From: Solirubrobacteraceae bacterium
GTDB taxonomy: Bacteria; Actinomycetota; Thermoleophilia; Solirubrobacterales; Solirubrobacteraceae
DNA length: 64,000 bases
Assembly (NCBI GenBank): GCA_017744415.1
Contig: JAGIBJ010000084.1
Location: 42,458-106,457 of the forward strand
Direction: 5' to 3'
Under the pieces are notes generated by a model. The model worked only from the letters and a program-made list of their open reading frames with translations, made no database searches and was not told the origin of the DNA. Below, piece by piece: positions 16,023 to 24,636 of the stretch (its first letter is position 1; each line of letters opens with the position of its first letter). A program made the translations under genes and the position numbers.

Positions 16023-18134
16023 ATGCGTCGCCCCTCGACCACCGCCGCGACGCGATGCGTCACCGCCCTGCTCCTCGCCACCGGCGTGAGCGGTACTGCG
16101 CTCGCCGCCGACACCGGTGAGGCGATGGGCCCTCCCGCGCCCGGCGGCACCGAGCCCGCGGCCACCACTCCCACGGCAACCGCCAAGCCTGCCGCCGCCG
16201 ATCTCGACACCACGCCGGACCCGTGGCGCCTGGGGGACGACATCGCCGCCCGCGTCGATGCGCGCTGGAACGCCGCCCGCGGCGTCTACATGAACGAGAA
16301 GGGCTACCCGGACACGCGACTCAACGCCCTGATGCTCCAGCTCCACGGCATGGCGGCACAGGCCGGCCACGTGGGCGCGAGCCGCAACGACGCCCGCATC
16401 GCCCCGATGGTGCAGGTGCTCACCTCGCCGCCCGTCCTCGTCGCCCGCAACCTGCGTCCTCGCCAGACCGGGCACTTCCCGCACGCCCCCGCATGGACGC
16501 CGTCGATCGGCGAAGACCCCGAACAGGCCGTCCTGCACCCGTCGATCGACACGGCGGTGGTCCGCGCGCTCACCGCCGCCTGGCGGGCACGCAGCGTGAT
16601 CGGGATGACGCCCGAGCTCGGCACCCGCATCGGGCAGGTGCTCATCGATCTCGCCGCGTCGCCGTTCTACCGCGCCCCGTCGCGGGCGCTCAACCAGATC
16701 AACTGGCACGCCGAGGTGTACGCGGCCGCCCTCGAAGTCGCCGGCGACAAGTCGGTGCTTGACGACTACCGCGCGCAGCTCAAATGGTTCGCGGACCATG
16801 CCCACAGCCCCGCCTACTCCGGCGGCTCGCCCAACCTCACCTCCGGCGGCGGCTTCCGCTATCTCCCGAACCGCCCGCGCAGTGCGCAGCTCAACTCGAT
16901 CGAGACCACCGAGTACGGCAACCTCGCGGTCGGCGCGCTCGGCTTCTACCAGGCGTTCCTCAAGGCCGGGATGCAGCGGCTCTCAGCGGCCGACGAGAAG
17001 GTCCTGCGCCAGTGGAGCAAGCACATGCTGCTCGGCTCCTGGACCCAGGCGGGTTACCCCAACTGGGACACCGGCCTGGGTACCAAGCGGCGTCACTTGC
17101 GCCAGTACTGGGCCTGGTCGCTCGACGGGCTCATGACGGCATCGGGCCCGGACGCGCTCCTCGGTTACCCCAAGCAGCGGCAGTACGCACGCTCGATCGC
17201 CGAGCACGGCATCGCCCTCTACCTCGCGACGGCGTGGAGCCCCGACATGGCGGCGCTCACCGGCCCGCTGCCGGCAAAGACGAGCTTCAACGCGCCGAAC
17301 GGCTTCACCTCCGGCTCCGGCAACGAGCTCATCGGGCCGTTGCGCTTCGCGCTGCTCGACGCCAGCCTCGACGGCCGTTTCCAGGACGTGCCCTCCACCG
17401 AGCCGCCGAACTGGTTCGCGCACGACCAGGAGACGGGCCGGTACGCGCTGAGCACGCCGACGTACAACACGGCCATCCTCCCCACCCGAGCCGGTCAGGG
17501 CCAGGGCGGCGTCGAGCCCGTGCGCCTCTTCGACGGCCTCATGCGCCCGCTCACCTCGCTCGGCGGGCGCGGCACCGGCAGCTTCGGACTCGCGCTGATC
17601 AAGGACGGCGTCGTGCGCCTCGACACCGAGCCCGCACTGCCCGGTCGCCAGAGCATGTCCGATGTGCGCCCCTCCGGGGATCCGCCCGACACCAGCCGGT
17701 CGTTTGAGCAGCAGGCCGACGTGACCGCCGGCGTGCGCTCAGGTTTCGGCCGCGTCGCGCTGCGCCACCGCTTCCACACGACCGACCTCCAGACCGTCTA
17801 CCGCCTCACGCGCGTCACGAAGGGCTCCACCGTCGCGCTGCGCGTCCCGCTCTGGGGCACCCGGAGCAGTCTCGTCGTCAAGCAGGGCGCCATCCGCCAA
17901 GGCGGCGGGTTCGTCCGCACCGGCACGCCGCTCACGCTCGGAGGCCGCACCACGGACGGCGCCGAGATGACCGTGCGGTTCGGCGGCATCCCACGCTCGG
18001 CGAAGGTCGCGTTCGTGACGCTCCGTCCGGACGGCTACCACCCGGACGGCGGCCGCCAGGCGATCGTCACGTTCACCGCGCCCTCCACGCGGTTCGCGGT
18101 CACCCGCCGGATCGACGTCACGACCGCCAAGTGA
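16023..18134 (+). CDS. Secreted ~700-aa protein, possible alpha-toroid/beta-sandwich polysaccharide lyase-like (copy 1)
   Basis: 703-aa protein with a signal peptide (RRPSTTAATRCVTALLL... to GTALAAD) and a Pro/Thr/Ala linker. I cannot name the family. Residues ~60-430 look helical and rich in W/H/N/Y motifs (NQINWHAEVYAAALEV, GFRYLPNRP, GYPNWDTGLGT), followed by PPNWFAHDQETGRYALSTPTYNTAI and a beta-rich C-terminal half. This helical-toroid-plus-beta-sandwich layout and the conserved N/H/Y residues recall polysaccharide lyases (PL8/heparinase-like), but that is inference. Start ATG 16023 follows a TAGGAT box (16007-16012); upstream codons are not needed. The next gene is a paralogue starting within its stop codon (GTGA). 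Confidence 0.75.
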   Translation: MRRPSTTAATRCVTALLLATGVSGTALAADTGEAMGPPAPGGTEPAATTPTATAKPAAADLDTTPDPWRLGDDIAARVDARWNAARGVYMNEKGYPDTRLNALMLQLHGMAAQAGHVGASRNDARIAPMVQVLTSPPVLVARNLRPRQTGHFPHAPAWTPSIGEDPEQAVLHPSIDTAVVRALTAAWRARSVIGMTPELGTRIGQVLIDLAASPFYRAPSRALNQINWHAEVYAAALEVAGDKSVLDDYRAQLKWFADHAHSPAYSGGSPNLTSGGGFRYLPNRPRSAQLNSIETTEYGNLAVGALGFYQAFLKAGMQRLSAADEKVLRQWSKHMLLGSWTQAGYPNWDTGLGTKRRHLRQYWAWSLDGLMTASGPDALLGYPKQRQYARSIAEHGIALYLATAWSPDMAALTGPLPAKTSFNAPNGFTSGSGNELIGPLRFALLDASLDGRFQDVPSTEPPNWFAHDQETGRYALSTPTYNTAILPTRAGQGQGGVEPVRLFDGLMRPLTSLGGRGTGSFGLALIKDGVVRLDTEPALPGRQSMSDVRPSGDPPDTSRSFEQQADVTAGVRSGFGRVALRHRFHTTDLQTVYRLTRVTKGSTVALRVPLWGTRSSLVVKQGAIRQGGGFVRTGTPLTLGGRTTDGAEMTVRFGGIPRSAKVAFVTLRPDGYHPDGGRQAIVTFTAPSTRFAVTRRIDVTTAK

Positions 18135-20221
18135 GCCGCGACGCGCTCTTCGGTGTGCGGCCGCGCCTCGGCCGCATGCCACGCCTGCTCGCGCTCGTCG
18201 CCGCCAGCGCGGTCGCCTCGCTCGGGCCCAGCGCCGCGACCGGCGATGCGCAGCAGGCCGCACCGGCGGCTGCGGAAACGGGCGACCCCGTCCTCCCCGG
18301 GCTCACCAGCGAGCAAACGTGGCGCCTACCCGACGCGCTCGTCACCAAGCTCGAGGAGAGCTGGCAGCCCAGGCGCAACCTCTACCTGGATCGCGGCAAC
18401 GTCTCGATCCGCGCGAACGCGATGCTCCTCGAGATCCACGCCCTCGCCGCGCTCGCCGGCCACGAGGGCGCCTCGCGGCAGGATGCGCGCATCCCCGGAC
18501 TCGTACGCTTCTTCACCACCGCGCCGGTCTACGTGACGAAGACGACCACGAAGCGCGACACCGGGAGCTTCCCGCACGCGCCGGCCTGGGAAAGCGTCTA
18601 CCGCTCCGATTCAACGAAGGCCGTGCTCCACCCGTCGGCGGATGCGATCGTCGCGCGAGCCCTCGCCACGGCCTGGCGGGCACGCGACGTCGCCGGGATC
18701 CCGGCCGAGGACTCGCAGCGGATCCAGCAGGTGATCGGGGCCGTCGCCCGCGGCAAGTTCTACGACGCGCCCAACCGCGCGGAGAACCAGATCAACTGGA
18801 ACACCGACGTCTACGCCGCCAACCTCGAGGTGAACGGCGACCGCTCGCGACTCCCGGATTACCGCGCGCACTTGAAATGGTTCGTCGACCACGCGTTCAG
18901 GCCGGCCTACAAGGGCGGCAGCAGCAACCTCTCCGCCGGTTTCGGCTTCCGCTACCTGCCGCAGTACAAGGGCGGTAACGCCAACAAGATGGACACGGTC
19001 GAGTACGCGAACCTCGTGCACTCGGCACTCGGCTTCTACCAGACGGCCGTGAACTCCGGAATGCGTCCGCTGAGTGCGTCGCAGGTGCGCAAGCTGCAGC
19101 AGTGGAGCCGCCACATCCTCTTCGGCACCTGGACCCACGGCGGCTACCTCAACTGGGATTCCGGCCTCGGCACCGCCCGCCGCAACCAGCAGCAGTACTG
19201 GGCGTTCGCGCTCGATGCCCTCGTCAAGTCGGTGAGCCCGGGCGCGCTGCTCAGCGTCGCCAATCAGCGCGCCTACGTGCGCTCGATCGTCGAGCAGGGC
19301 CTGCTGCTCTACTCCCGCATCGGCTGGCCGGCCGAAGGCCCCTTCCCGACGCGCCCCACCGCCTTCGGCGCACCGAACGGGTTCCCCGAGGGCACGAAGA
19401 GCCCGCTCATCACGCCGCTGCGCATGGCGATCGTCGCCGCGGAGCTCGACGTGCGCCTCCCCTCGTCCACCGCCAAGATTCCCCCGAACATGTACGCGCA
19501 CGACGCCGAGTTCGGGCGCCTGGCAGTGTCGACCGAGAGCTACAACACGGCAGTGATCAAGCCCGTGGCCCAGGCCGAGGGTGGCCTCGACCTGTCGCGC
19601 CTCTTCGATTCACGCCAGCGCCCGCTCACCACCCTCGGCGCCGGATCGCTGCTCGGCGCTGCGCCAGGCATCCGGCTCGCGCGCGGCAGCGCCACGGTGC
19701 TCGACGACCAGCCCGGCACGCAGACGCGCTGGTCGGTGCCCGGCATCGCCGCCGGCTCGCACCGCAACCGATCTGGCACCTTCAAGACACTCGTCGCCAG
19801 CGGTCTGATGAAGCACGGCAAGGCCCGGATCGACGTGCGCCACGCGTTCACCAAGGATGCGATCTCGACGACGTTCAAGATCTCGCGCGGCGCCGCCACG
19901 AACGTGACGCTGCGGATGCCCGTGTGGGGCGCCTCGAGCACGATCGAGGCCGTGCGCGGCGCGACGCTCACGAAGCAGCGGTTCCGCCGGAGCGGCAACG
20001 GCTCGATGCTCTTCAAGCTCACGACCCCCGAGGGGGGCACGATGTACGTCGCGTTCCGCGGAGTGCCGCGCAAGGTCGACATCAGCGTCGTGCGCATCAC
20101 GAAGGGCGCGCGCAATCCGGATGGCGCCCGCGAGCTGCGGCTCCGCTTCAAGGCCGATCGCGGCATGACGCTCAGGCGACGCATCGCAGTCGTCGCTGCG
20201 GCCCCGCTCCCCTCCGGATAG
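18131..20221 (+). CDS. Secreted ~700-aa protein, paralogue of the preceding gene (copy 2)
   Basis: 696-aa secreted protein aligning with copy 1 along its whole length: NQINWNTDVYAANLEV, GFGFRYLPQYKG, GYLNWDSGLGT, YAHDAEFGRLAVSTESYNTAV, and a C-terminal beta region with a matching LRMPVWG segment (LRVPLWG in copy 1). GTG 18131 overlaps the upstream stop by 4 nt (coupled translation); ATG 18176 is an alternative that leaves a compact signal peptide (MPRLLALVAASAVASL). Conserved between the copies are several Asn, His, Tyr and Trp residues likely to line a carbohydrate site (inference). Function not established; the two may act as a pair on one polymer. Confidence 0.75.
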   Translation: MSRDALFGVRPRLGRMPRLLALVAASAVASLGPSAATGDAQQAAPAAAETGDPVLPGLTSEQTWRLPDALVTKLEESWQPRRNLYLDRGNVSIRANAMLLEIHALAALAGHEGASRQDARIPGLVRFFTTAPVYVTKTTTKRDTGSFPHAPAWESVYRSDSTKAVLHPSADAIVARALATAWRARDVAGIPAEDSQRIQQVIGAVARGKFYDAPNRAENQINWNTDVYAANLEVNGDRSRLPDYRAHLKWFVDHAFRPAYKGGSSNLSAGFGFRYLPQYKGGNANKMDTVEYANLVHSALGFYQTAVNSGMRPLSASQVRKLQQWSRHILFGTWTHGGYLNWDSGLGTARRNQQQYWAFALDALVKSVSPGALLSVANQRAYVRSIVEQGLLLYSRIGWPAEGPFPTRPTAFGAPNGFPEGTKSPLITPLRMAIVAAELDVRLPSSTAKIPPNMYAHDAEFGRLAVSTESYNTAVIKPVAQAEGGLDLSRLFDSRQRPLTTLGAGSLLGAAPGIRLARGSATVLDDQPGTQTRWSVPGIAAGSHRNRSGTFKTLVASGLMKHGKARIDVRHAFTKDAISTTFKISRGAATNVTLRMPVWGASSTIEAVRGATLTKQRFRRSGNGSMLFKLTTPEGGTMYVAFRGVPRKVDISVVRITKGARNPDGARELRLRFKADRGMTLRRRIAVVAAAPLPSG

Positions 20222-20337
20222 GCGGGTCACAAACCTCGGCAAATCCGGCGCGTTGCAGGGCTTTCGACCCGTGAATGCCCCGTGAACGGTCACACGAGGT
20301 TCACGCGCCACCCGCGCGGACGTGGCACGGTCGGATC

Positions 20338-21390
20338 GTGACGCTCGACGATCCACAGCCGTCCCCGGCGGCGTCCGCGGAGCCGACGCAAGCCGTGGCG
20401 CCCTCCCCCGCGCCGCGTCACGCGGGCGAACGATCCGCGGATCGCCGGCGCCGCGCGACCGACCGCGCGCGCCGCGAGCGCCTGCCGTTCATCGTCGCCC
20501 CACGCGGCGCGAGCGGGGTGCTCCCAGAGCACACGCTGCCCGCGTTCGCGCGGGGCATCGCCCTGGGCGCCGACGCCGTCGAGGTGGATCTCGTCGCCAC
20601 CGCCGACGGCCGGCTCGTCGCCCGCCACGAGCCCGAGCTCATCGAGACCACCAACATCGCCGCCCGCCCCGACCTGCTGCCGGAAGTCGTCGGCCAGGGG
20701 GAGCCGCCGTCGGACGCCGCGGGCATCTGCGCGCACGACCTCACGCTGCGCAGCCTCACCCGCTTGCGAGCCCGCCAGCGCGATGTCGAGCGCCCGCTCG
20801 AGCACGACGACCTCTTCATGATCCCGACGCTCGCGCAGGTCCTCGGGCTCGTGCGACGGTCGCGAACCCAGCAGGGGCGCGTCCCCGCGCTGCACGTCGA
20901 GCTGAAGTCGCCGGCGCTCCACGCCGAGCTCGGCGTGCCACTGGAGCGCGAACTCGTACGCGACCTCGCCGCTCACGGCTGGAACCGGTCCGACGCCCCG
21001 GTGTTGGTGATGAGCTTCGAAGCCGACTCGTTGCTGCTGCTCTCGGGCCGCACCAGCGTCCCGCTCATGCAGCTGGCGCGCCTTGACGACGAGGGCCTCG
21101 CGCGCTGCACGCCGCGGGGCCTCGAGGCGGTCGCCACCTACGCCGCCGGGATCGGCATCTCGCGGGAACTACTGGCCGCCGTGGGCGACGACCTCGTCGC
21201 GCGGGCCCAGGCGCGTGGGCTCGCGGTGCACGTCTACACGTTCGCCGATGACCGAGAAAACGAGCCCGGCGCGGCCGCCCGGGCCTACGAGCACGCGCTC
21301 AAGCTGGGAGTCGACGCACTCGTGACCGACTTCCCGGATGCCGCGGTCAGGGCTCGTGCGTCGTGGGCTGAGGCTGGTCGGCCGCGCTGA
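20338..21390 (+). CDS. Glycerophosphodiester phosphodiesterase-like protein with HRG to PRG substitution
   Basis: 350-aa GDPD-family TIM barrel after a ~48-aa Pro/Arg-rich N-terminus. Family motifs: GASGVLPEHTLPAF, GADAVEVDLVATADGRLVARHEPE (metal Glu82 and Asp84, second catalytic His97), IPTLAQVLGLV, LHVELKSP, and the late VHVYTF and GVDALVTDFPD. The first catalytic His, normally in A-H-R-G, is replaced by Pro (VAPRGASG, Pro55), which would be expected to impair or alter activity. GTG 20338 was chosen because a CACGGT box ends 6 nt before it. No signal peptide is clear. Its 3' end overlaps the convergent MerR gene by 44 nt. Confidence 0.85.
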   Translation: MTLDDPQPSPAASAEPTQAVAPSPAPRHAGERSADRRRRATDRARRERLPFIVAPRGASGVLPEHTLPAFARGIALGADAVEVDLVATADGRLVARHEPELIETTNIAARPDLLPEVVGQGEPPSDAAGICAHDLTLRSLTRLRARQRDVERPLEHDDLFMIPTLAQVLGLVRRSRTQQGRVPALHVELKSPALHAELGVPLERELVRDLAAHGWNRSDAPVLVMSFEADSLLLLSGRTSVPLMQLARLDDEGLARCTPRGLEAVATYAAGIGISRELLAAVGDDLVARAQARGLAVHVYTFADDRENEPGAAARAYEHALKLGVDALVTDFPDAAVRARASWAEAGRPR

Positions 21391-22180
21391 GCAGTCGGCG
21401 GGCTTCGTGCTCGTGCGCCATGGCGCGGAGTGCCATGAACGCTGCGCCGAACACCACCGTACCGACGACGACCTCGTCGATCGTCCGACGCTCCGCAGCA
21501 CGATCATGCTCGGTGAACCGCGGCTTGAGCGCGCCGGTCTCGAAGCGCGCGAGCTCGTACGCAAGGCGCGCATGCTCGGTGAAGACGATCGGGTGGGCGT
21601 TCATGCCGAGGGCCTGCAGCGCGGCATACGCCTCGGCGAACTGCGCGCGAGCCGGCGACTCGGCATCGGCCACCAGACCGATTGCGTCGAGGAACTCGTC
21701 GGTGAGCTTGCGCGCCTGCGCGAGCTCGTCGTCGGGTTCGTCATCGACGGGGCGCATGCGCTTGGGCCCGGCGGCGAAGCTGGTTGCCGCGAGCGCATAG
21801 CTCACCGCCCGCGACACTTCACCGACGCCGGTGCCTTCGTCCTCGAGCACCTCGACGACCGAGCGGATCTGCGCGATCGAGAGCGTGCCGACCTCCGAGA
21901 GCACGCGGATGATCCGGAGACGCCGGAGGTGCTCGGCGTTGTAGAGCGCCTGTGTCTTGGCGGTCGCCTCACCGGGCTGCAGAAGCCCTTCTCGGAGGTA
22001 GAACTTGATCGTGCCGACCGCGACACCACTGCGGCGCGAGAGCTCGCCGACGCGGAACACCTCGCCAGCATTCCCCTCGGGGCCCGACTGGAACGGGTTC
22101 AGCGCGTCGCGGTACTCATCCGGCACCGGCACCAACGGGAGCGGCTGAGGAACCGGCAGATCGTCGGGTTCGGATTCCAC
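21347..22180 (-). CDS. MerR-family transcriptional regulator
   Basis: 277-aa regulator. After a ~40-aa acidic/Pro N-terminal extension the MerR DNA-binding domain runs from VFRVGELSRRSGVAVGTIKF-YLREGLL through the hinge helix to about residue 110 (HLRRLRIIRVLSEVGTLSIAQI). The C-terminal ~160 residues are helical with no Cys, so it is not a classical metal sensor. GTG 22180 is preceded by TATTGT exactly 7 nt upstream, giving a leaderless mRNA, and that box sits inside an inverted repeat (22182-22202). It is divergent from the aldehyde dehydrogenase, a possible target along with itself. Confidence 0.88.
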   Translation of the reverse strand: MESEPDDLPVPQPLPLVPVPDEYRDALNPFQSGPEGNAGEVFRVGELSRRSGVAVGTIKFYLREGLLQPGEATAKTQALYNAEHLRRLRIIRVLSEVGTLSIAQIRSVVEVLEDEGTGVGEVSRAVSYALAATSFAAGPKRMRPVDDEPDDELAQARKLTDEFLDAIGLVADAESPARAQFAEAYAALQALGMNAHPIVFTEHARLAYELARFETGALKPRFTEHDRAAERRTIDEVVVGTVVFGAAFMALRAMAHEHEARRLLSAADQPQPTTHEP

Positions 22181-22181
22181 G

Positions 22182-22202
22182 CTGGAAACAATAACTTTCT
22201 AG
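22182..22202. promoter_or_regulatory. Inverted repeat over the merR -10 box
   Basis: CTGGAAA (22182-22188), 7-nt spacer, TTTCTAG (22196-22202), 6 of 7 positions symmetric. The minus-strand TATTGT -10 box lies between and over the arms, so occupancy would control the MerR promoter; probable autoregulation. Confidence 0.5.
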
Positions 22203-22321
22203 TTGCCGCTCGGCAAGCTCGCCAGGGCGCCAGCACTGTACTGCGGAGGGCGGGCGCGCCGTGCGCCCACACGGTGCACCACTCTGCGGCGCGCCGTTGG
22301 CTGACGACGTAGAGTCGGGCC

Positions 22322-23791
22322 ATGGCGCATGCAACGAGGCTGCTGATCGACGGGGCGCTGGTCGAGGGCGCCGGGCCGCCGCTCGCCGTCGAGAATCCGG
22401 CCACCGAGGAGACGATCGCGACGGTGGGCAGCGCCTCCGCGGAACAGGTCGAAGCGGCCACGCGCGCGGCGCGTGACGGGCAGCGCGCGTGGGCCGCGAT
22501 CGCTGCCGCCGAGCGGGCCGAGCTGCTCCACGAGCTGGCGCGCGGCCTGCGCGATGGCACCGACGAGATCGCGGCAATCATGACCGCTGAGGGCGGCAAG
22601 CCACTGGTCGAGAACCGCGACGAGATCGGCTGGACGGCCGCCGCGTTCGACTTCTACGCCGAGCTGGCACGGCTGCAGACCGGCCGGGTGATCCCGCCCG
22701 TCGAGGTGCACCAGCTCGCGATGGTCGTGAAGGAGCCGCTCGGCACCGTCGTCGCGATCGTTCCCTGGAACTACCCCCTCCTGCTGCTCGCATGGAAGCT
22801 CGCACCCGCACTCGCGGCCGGCAACGCCGTCATCTGCAAACCCTCGGAGCTCACGCCCCTCTCCACGCTCGCCCTCGCGCCGCTTTTCGACGCCCTGCCC
22901 GCGGGCACCGTGCAGCTCCTTGCCGGCGCCGGCGACGTAGGCGCGGCGCTCGTCGACGATCCGCGCGTCGACGGGATCGCGTTCACCGGCTCCACCGCCA
23001 CGGGCACGGCGATCGCGCACCGGGCCGTCGAGCGGATGGCACGCCTCAATCTCGAGATGGGCGGCAAGGACGCGTTGATCGTGTGCGGCGACGTCGACGG
23101 CGAAGCCCTCCAGATCGCGGCCGAGGGCGCGGCATGGGCCGCCTACCTCAACGCCGGGCAGGTGTGCACCTCCACCGAGCGCATCTACGTCGATCGTCGC
23201 CGGTACGAGCCCTTCGTGGAGGCTTTCCTCGCGCACGCGCGCACGTTGCGGGTCGGCGATCCGACCGACCCTGCCACCGATCTGGGCCCGATGGTGTCGG
23301 CAGCGCAGCGCGCGAAGGCCGTCGCGCAGATCGACGCGGCCGTGGCCGGCGGGGCGACGCTGCTCCACGGTGGCGACCGCGCCGGCCAGGAGCGTGGCCA
23401 CTACCTCGCCCCCGTGATCCTTACCGATCTCCCCGAGGCGGCGACCATCCTCACCGAGGAGACCTTCGGGCCGGTCGCACCGATCGTCCCGGTCGACGGC
23501 CTCGATGCTGCGATCGCGCTCGCAAACGCCTCGCCGTACGGCCTGGGCGCCAACGTCTACACCACGGATCTCGAATCGGCTCTGCGCGCAGGGCGAGAGC
23601 TGAAGGCCGGCACCGTGTGGATCAACGACCCGCTCACCGACAACGACGCAGGCCCGTTCGGTGGATTCAAGCGCTCCGGACTCGGCCGCGAGCTCGGCCC
23701 CGAGGGCCTCGAGGCGTTTCAGGAGACCAAGCACATCCACCTCGATCCGCGGATCGAGCGCAAGGAGTGGTGGTACCCGTACGGGCGCTGA
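22322..23791 (+). CDS. NAD(P)-dependent aldehyde dehydrogenase
   Basis: 489-aa ALDH-superfamily enzyme oxidising an aldehyde to the acid. Visible: oxyanion Asn in PWNYP, cofactor FTGSTATG, catalytic Glu in LEMGGKDA, catalytic Cys in NAGQVCTSTERIYV, and EETFGPVAP plus PFGGFKRSGLGRE near the C-terminus. Closest in pattern to betaine-aldehyde/phenylacetaldehyde-type dehydrogenases; substrate undetermined. ATG 22322 follows TAGAGT with a 6-nt spacer, a leaderless geometry. Divergent from the MerR gene 141 nt away. Confidence 0.95.
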   Translation: MAHATRLLIDGALVEGAGPPLAVENPATEETIATVGSASAEQVEAATRAARDGQRAWAAIAAAERAELLHELARGLRDGTDEIAAIMTAEGGKPLVENRDEIGWTAAAFDFYAELARLQTGRVIPPVEVHQLAMVVKEPLGTVVAIVPWNYPLLLLAWKLAPALAAGNAVICKPSELTPLSTLALAPLFDALPAGTVQLLAGAGDVGAALVDDPRVDGIAFTGSTATGTAIAHRAVERMARLNLEMGGKDALIVCGDVDGEALQIAAEGAAWAAYLNAGQVCTSTERIYVDRRRYEPFVEAFLAHARTLRVGDPTDPATDLGPMVSAAQRAKAVAQIDAAVAGGATLLHGGDRAGQERGHYLAPVILTDLPEAATILTEETFGPVAPIVPVDGLDAAIALANASPYGLGANVYTTDLESALRAGRELKAGTVWINDPLTDNDAGPFGGFKRSGLGRELGPEGLEAFQETKHIHLDPRIERKEWWYPYGR

Positions 23792-23833
23792 CCGCCGCGC
23801 AAGGATGAGCCCGTCCAGCGGGCAGGCGCGGGA

Positions 23834-24625
23834 TCAGACGATCGTGCGCACGGCGCCACCGTCGGCCGACCAGGCCGCACCGACCACCGTGGAACAACGC
23901 TCGGAGCACAGGAACGCGACGACGTCGGCGATCTCGCCGGCCTCCGCTACGCGCCCGAGCGGCAGCTGCCTGCCGAGTCGCTCCACCACCGCCTCGATCG
24001 TGCTGCCTTCGCGGCCGGCGAGCTGTTCGCCCATTCCGCCGCGCCCAGTCCAGAGCTCCGTCGCCGCGGGGCCCGGAGCGACGGCGTTCACGAGCACCCC
24101 GCGCGGCGCCCAGTGCTCGGCGAAGGCTCGGCTGAGTGCGAGCTCAGCGCTCTTGGCCACGCCGTAGGCGGGGTTCATCGACGACGGCCGCTTGCCGGAG
24201 CTGGAGGTGACGTTCACGATCCGCCCCCACCCCGCGCCGGCCATCACGGGCGCCGCGGCGCGCATGAGACGCATCGGGGCGAGCACGTGTTGGTCGAGCT
24301 GGCTCTGCCAGTCGGCGTCGGTGAGCTCCTCCATCGGGGTGACCGCCGAGCCGCCGGCGTTGTTCACGAGCACGTCGAGGCGGCCGAACCGGCCGCGGCA
24401 GGCACTGACGATCTGATCGGCGGCGGTCGGCTCGGTCACGTCGATCGCGAGGCAGGCGACGAGCGGGCTCGAGAGCCGGTCGATCGCGGCATCGAGCTCC
24501 TCACGCCCGCGGCCGATCAGCAGCACCCCAGCGCGCTCGGCCACCAGCCGCTCGGCGACGGCATATCCAAACCCGCGCGACCCGCCGGTGACGATGCAAG
24601 CGCGCCCTGCCAGCCCGAGATCCAT
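23834..24625 (-). CDS. Short-chain dehydrogenase/reductase
   Basis: 263-aa classical SDR. Cofactor motif TGGSRGFG (residues 13-20), NNAGG, catalytic Ser in VNVTSSSGK and Y-x-x-x-K as YGVAK, then APGPAATELW. LIGRGREEL after strand 2 suggests NADP. The C-terminal SADGGAV is typical of FabG-like members. ATG 24625 lies 8 nt after a TAGTCT box that overlaps the end of the CNNM gene upstream, so it may have its own promoter. Substrate unknown. Convergent with the aldehyde dehydrogenase, 42 nt apart. Confidence 0.92.
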   Translation of the reverse strand: MDLGLAGRACIVTGGSRGFGYAVAERLVAERAGVLLIGRGREELDAAIDRLSSPLVACLAIDVTEPTAADQIVSACRGRFGRLDVLVNNAGGSAVTPMEELTDADWQSQLDQHVLAPMRLMRAAAPVMAGAGWGRIVNVTSSSGKRPSSMNPAYGVAKSAELALSRAFAEHWAPRGVLVNAVAPGPAATELWTGRGGMGEQLAGREGSTIEAVVERLGRQLPLGRVAEAGEIADVVAFLCSERCSTVVGAAWSADGGAVRTIV

Positions 24626-24636
24626 GGCCCCAGAGA

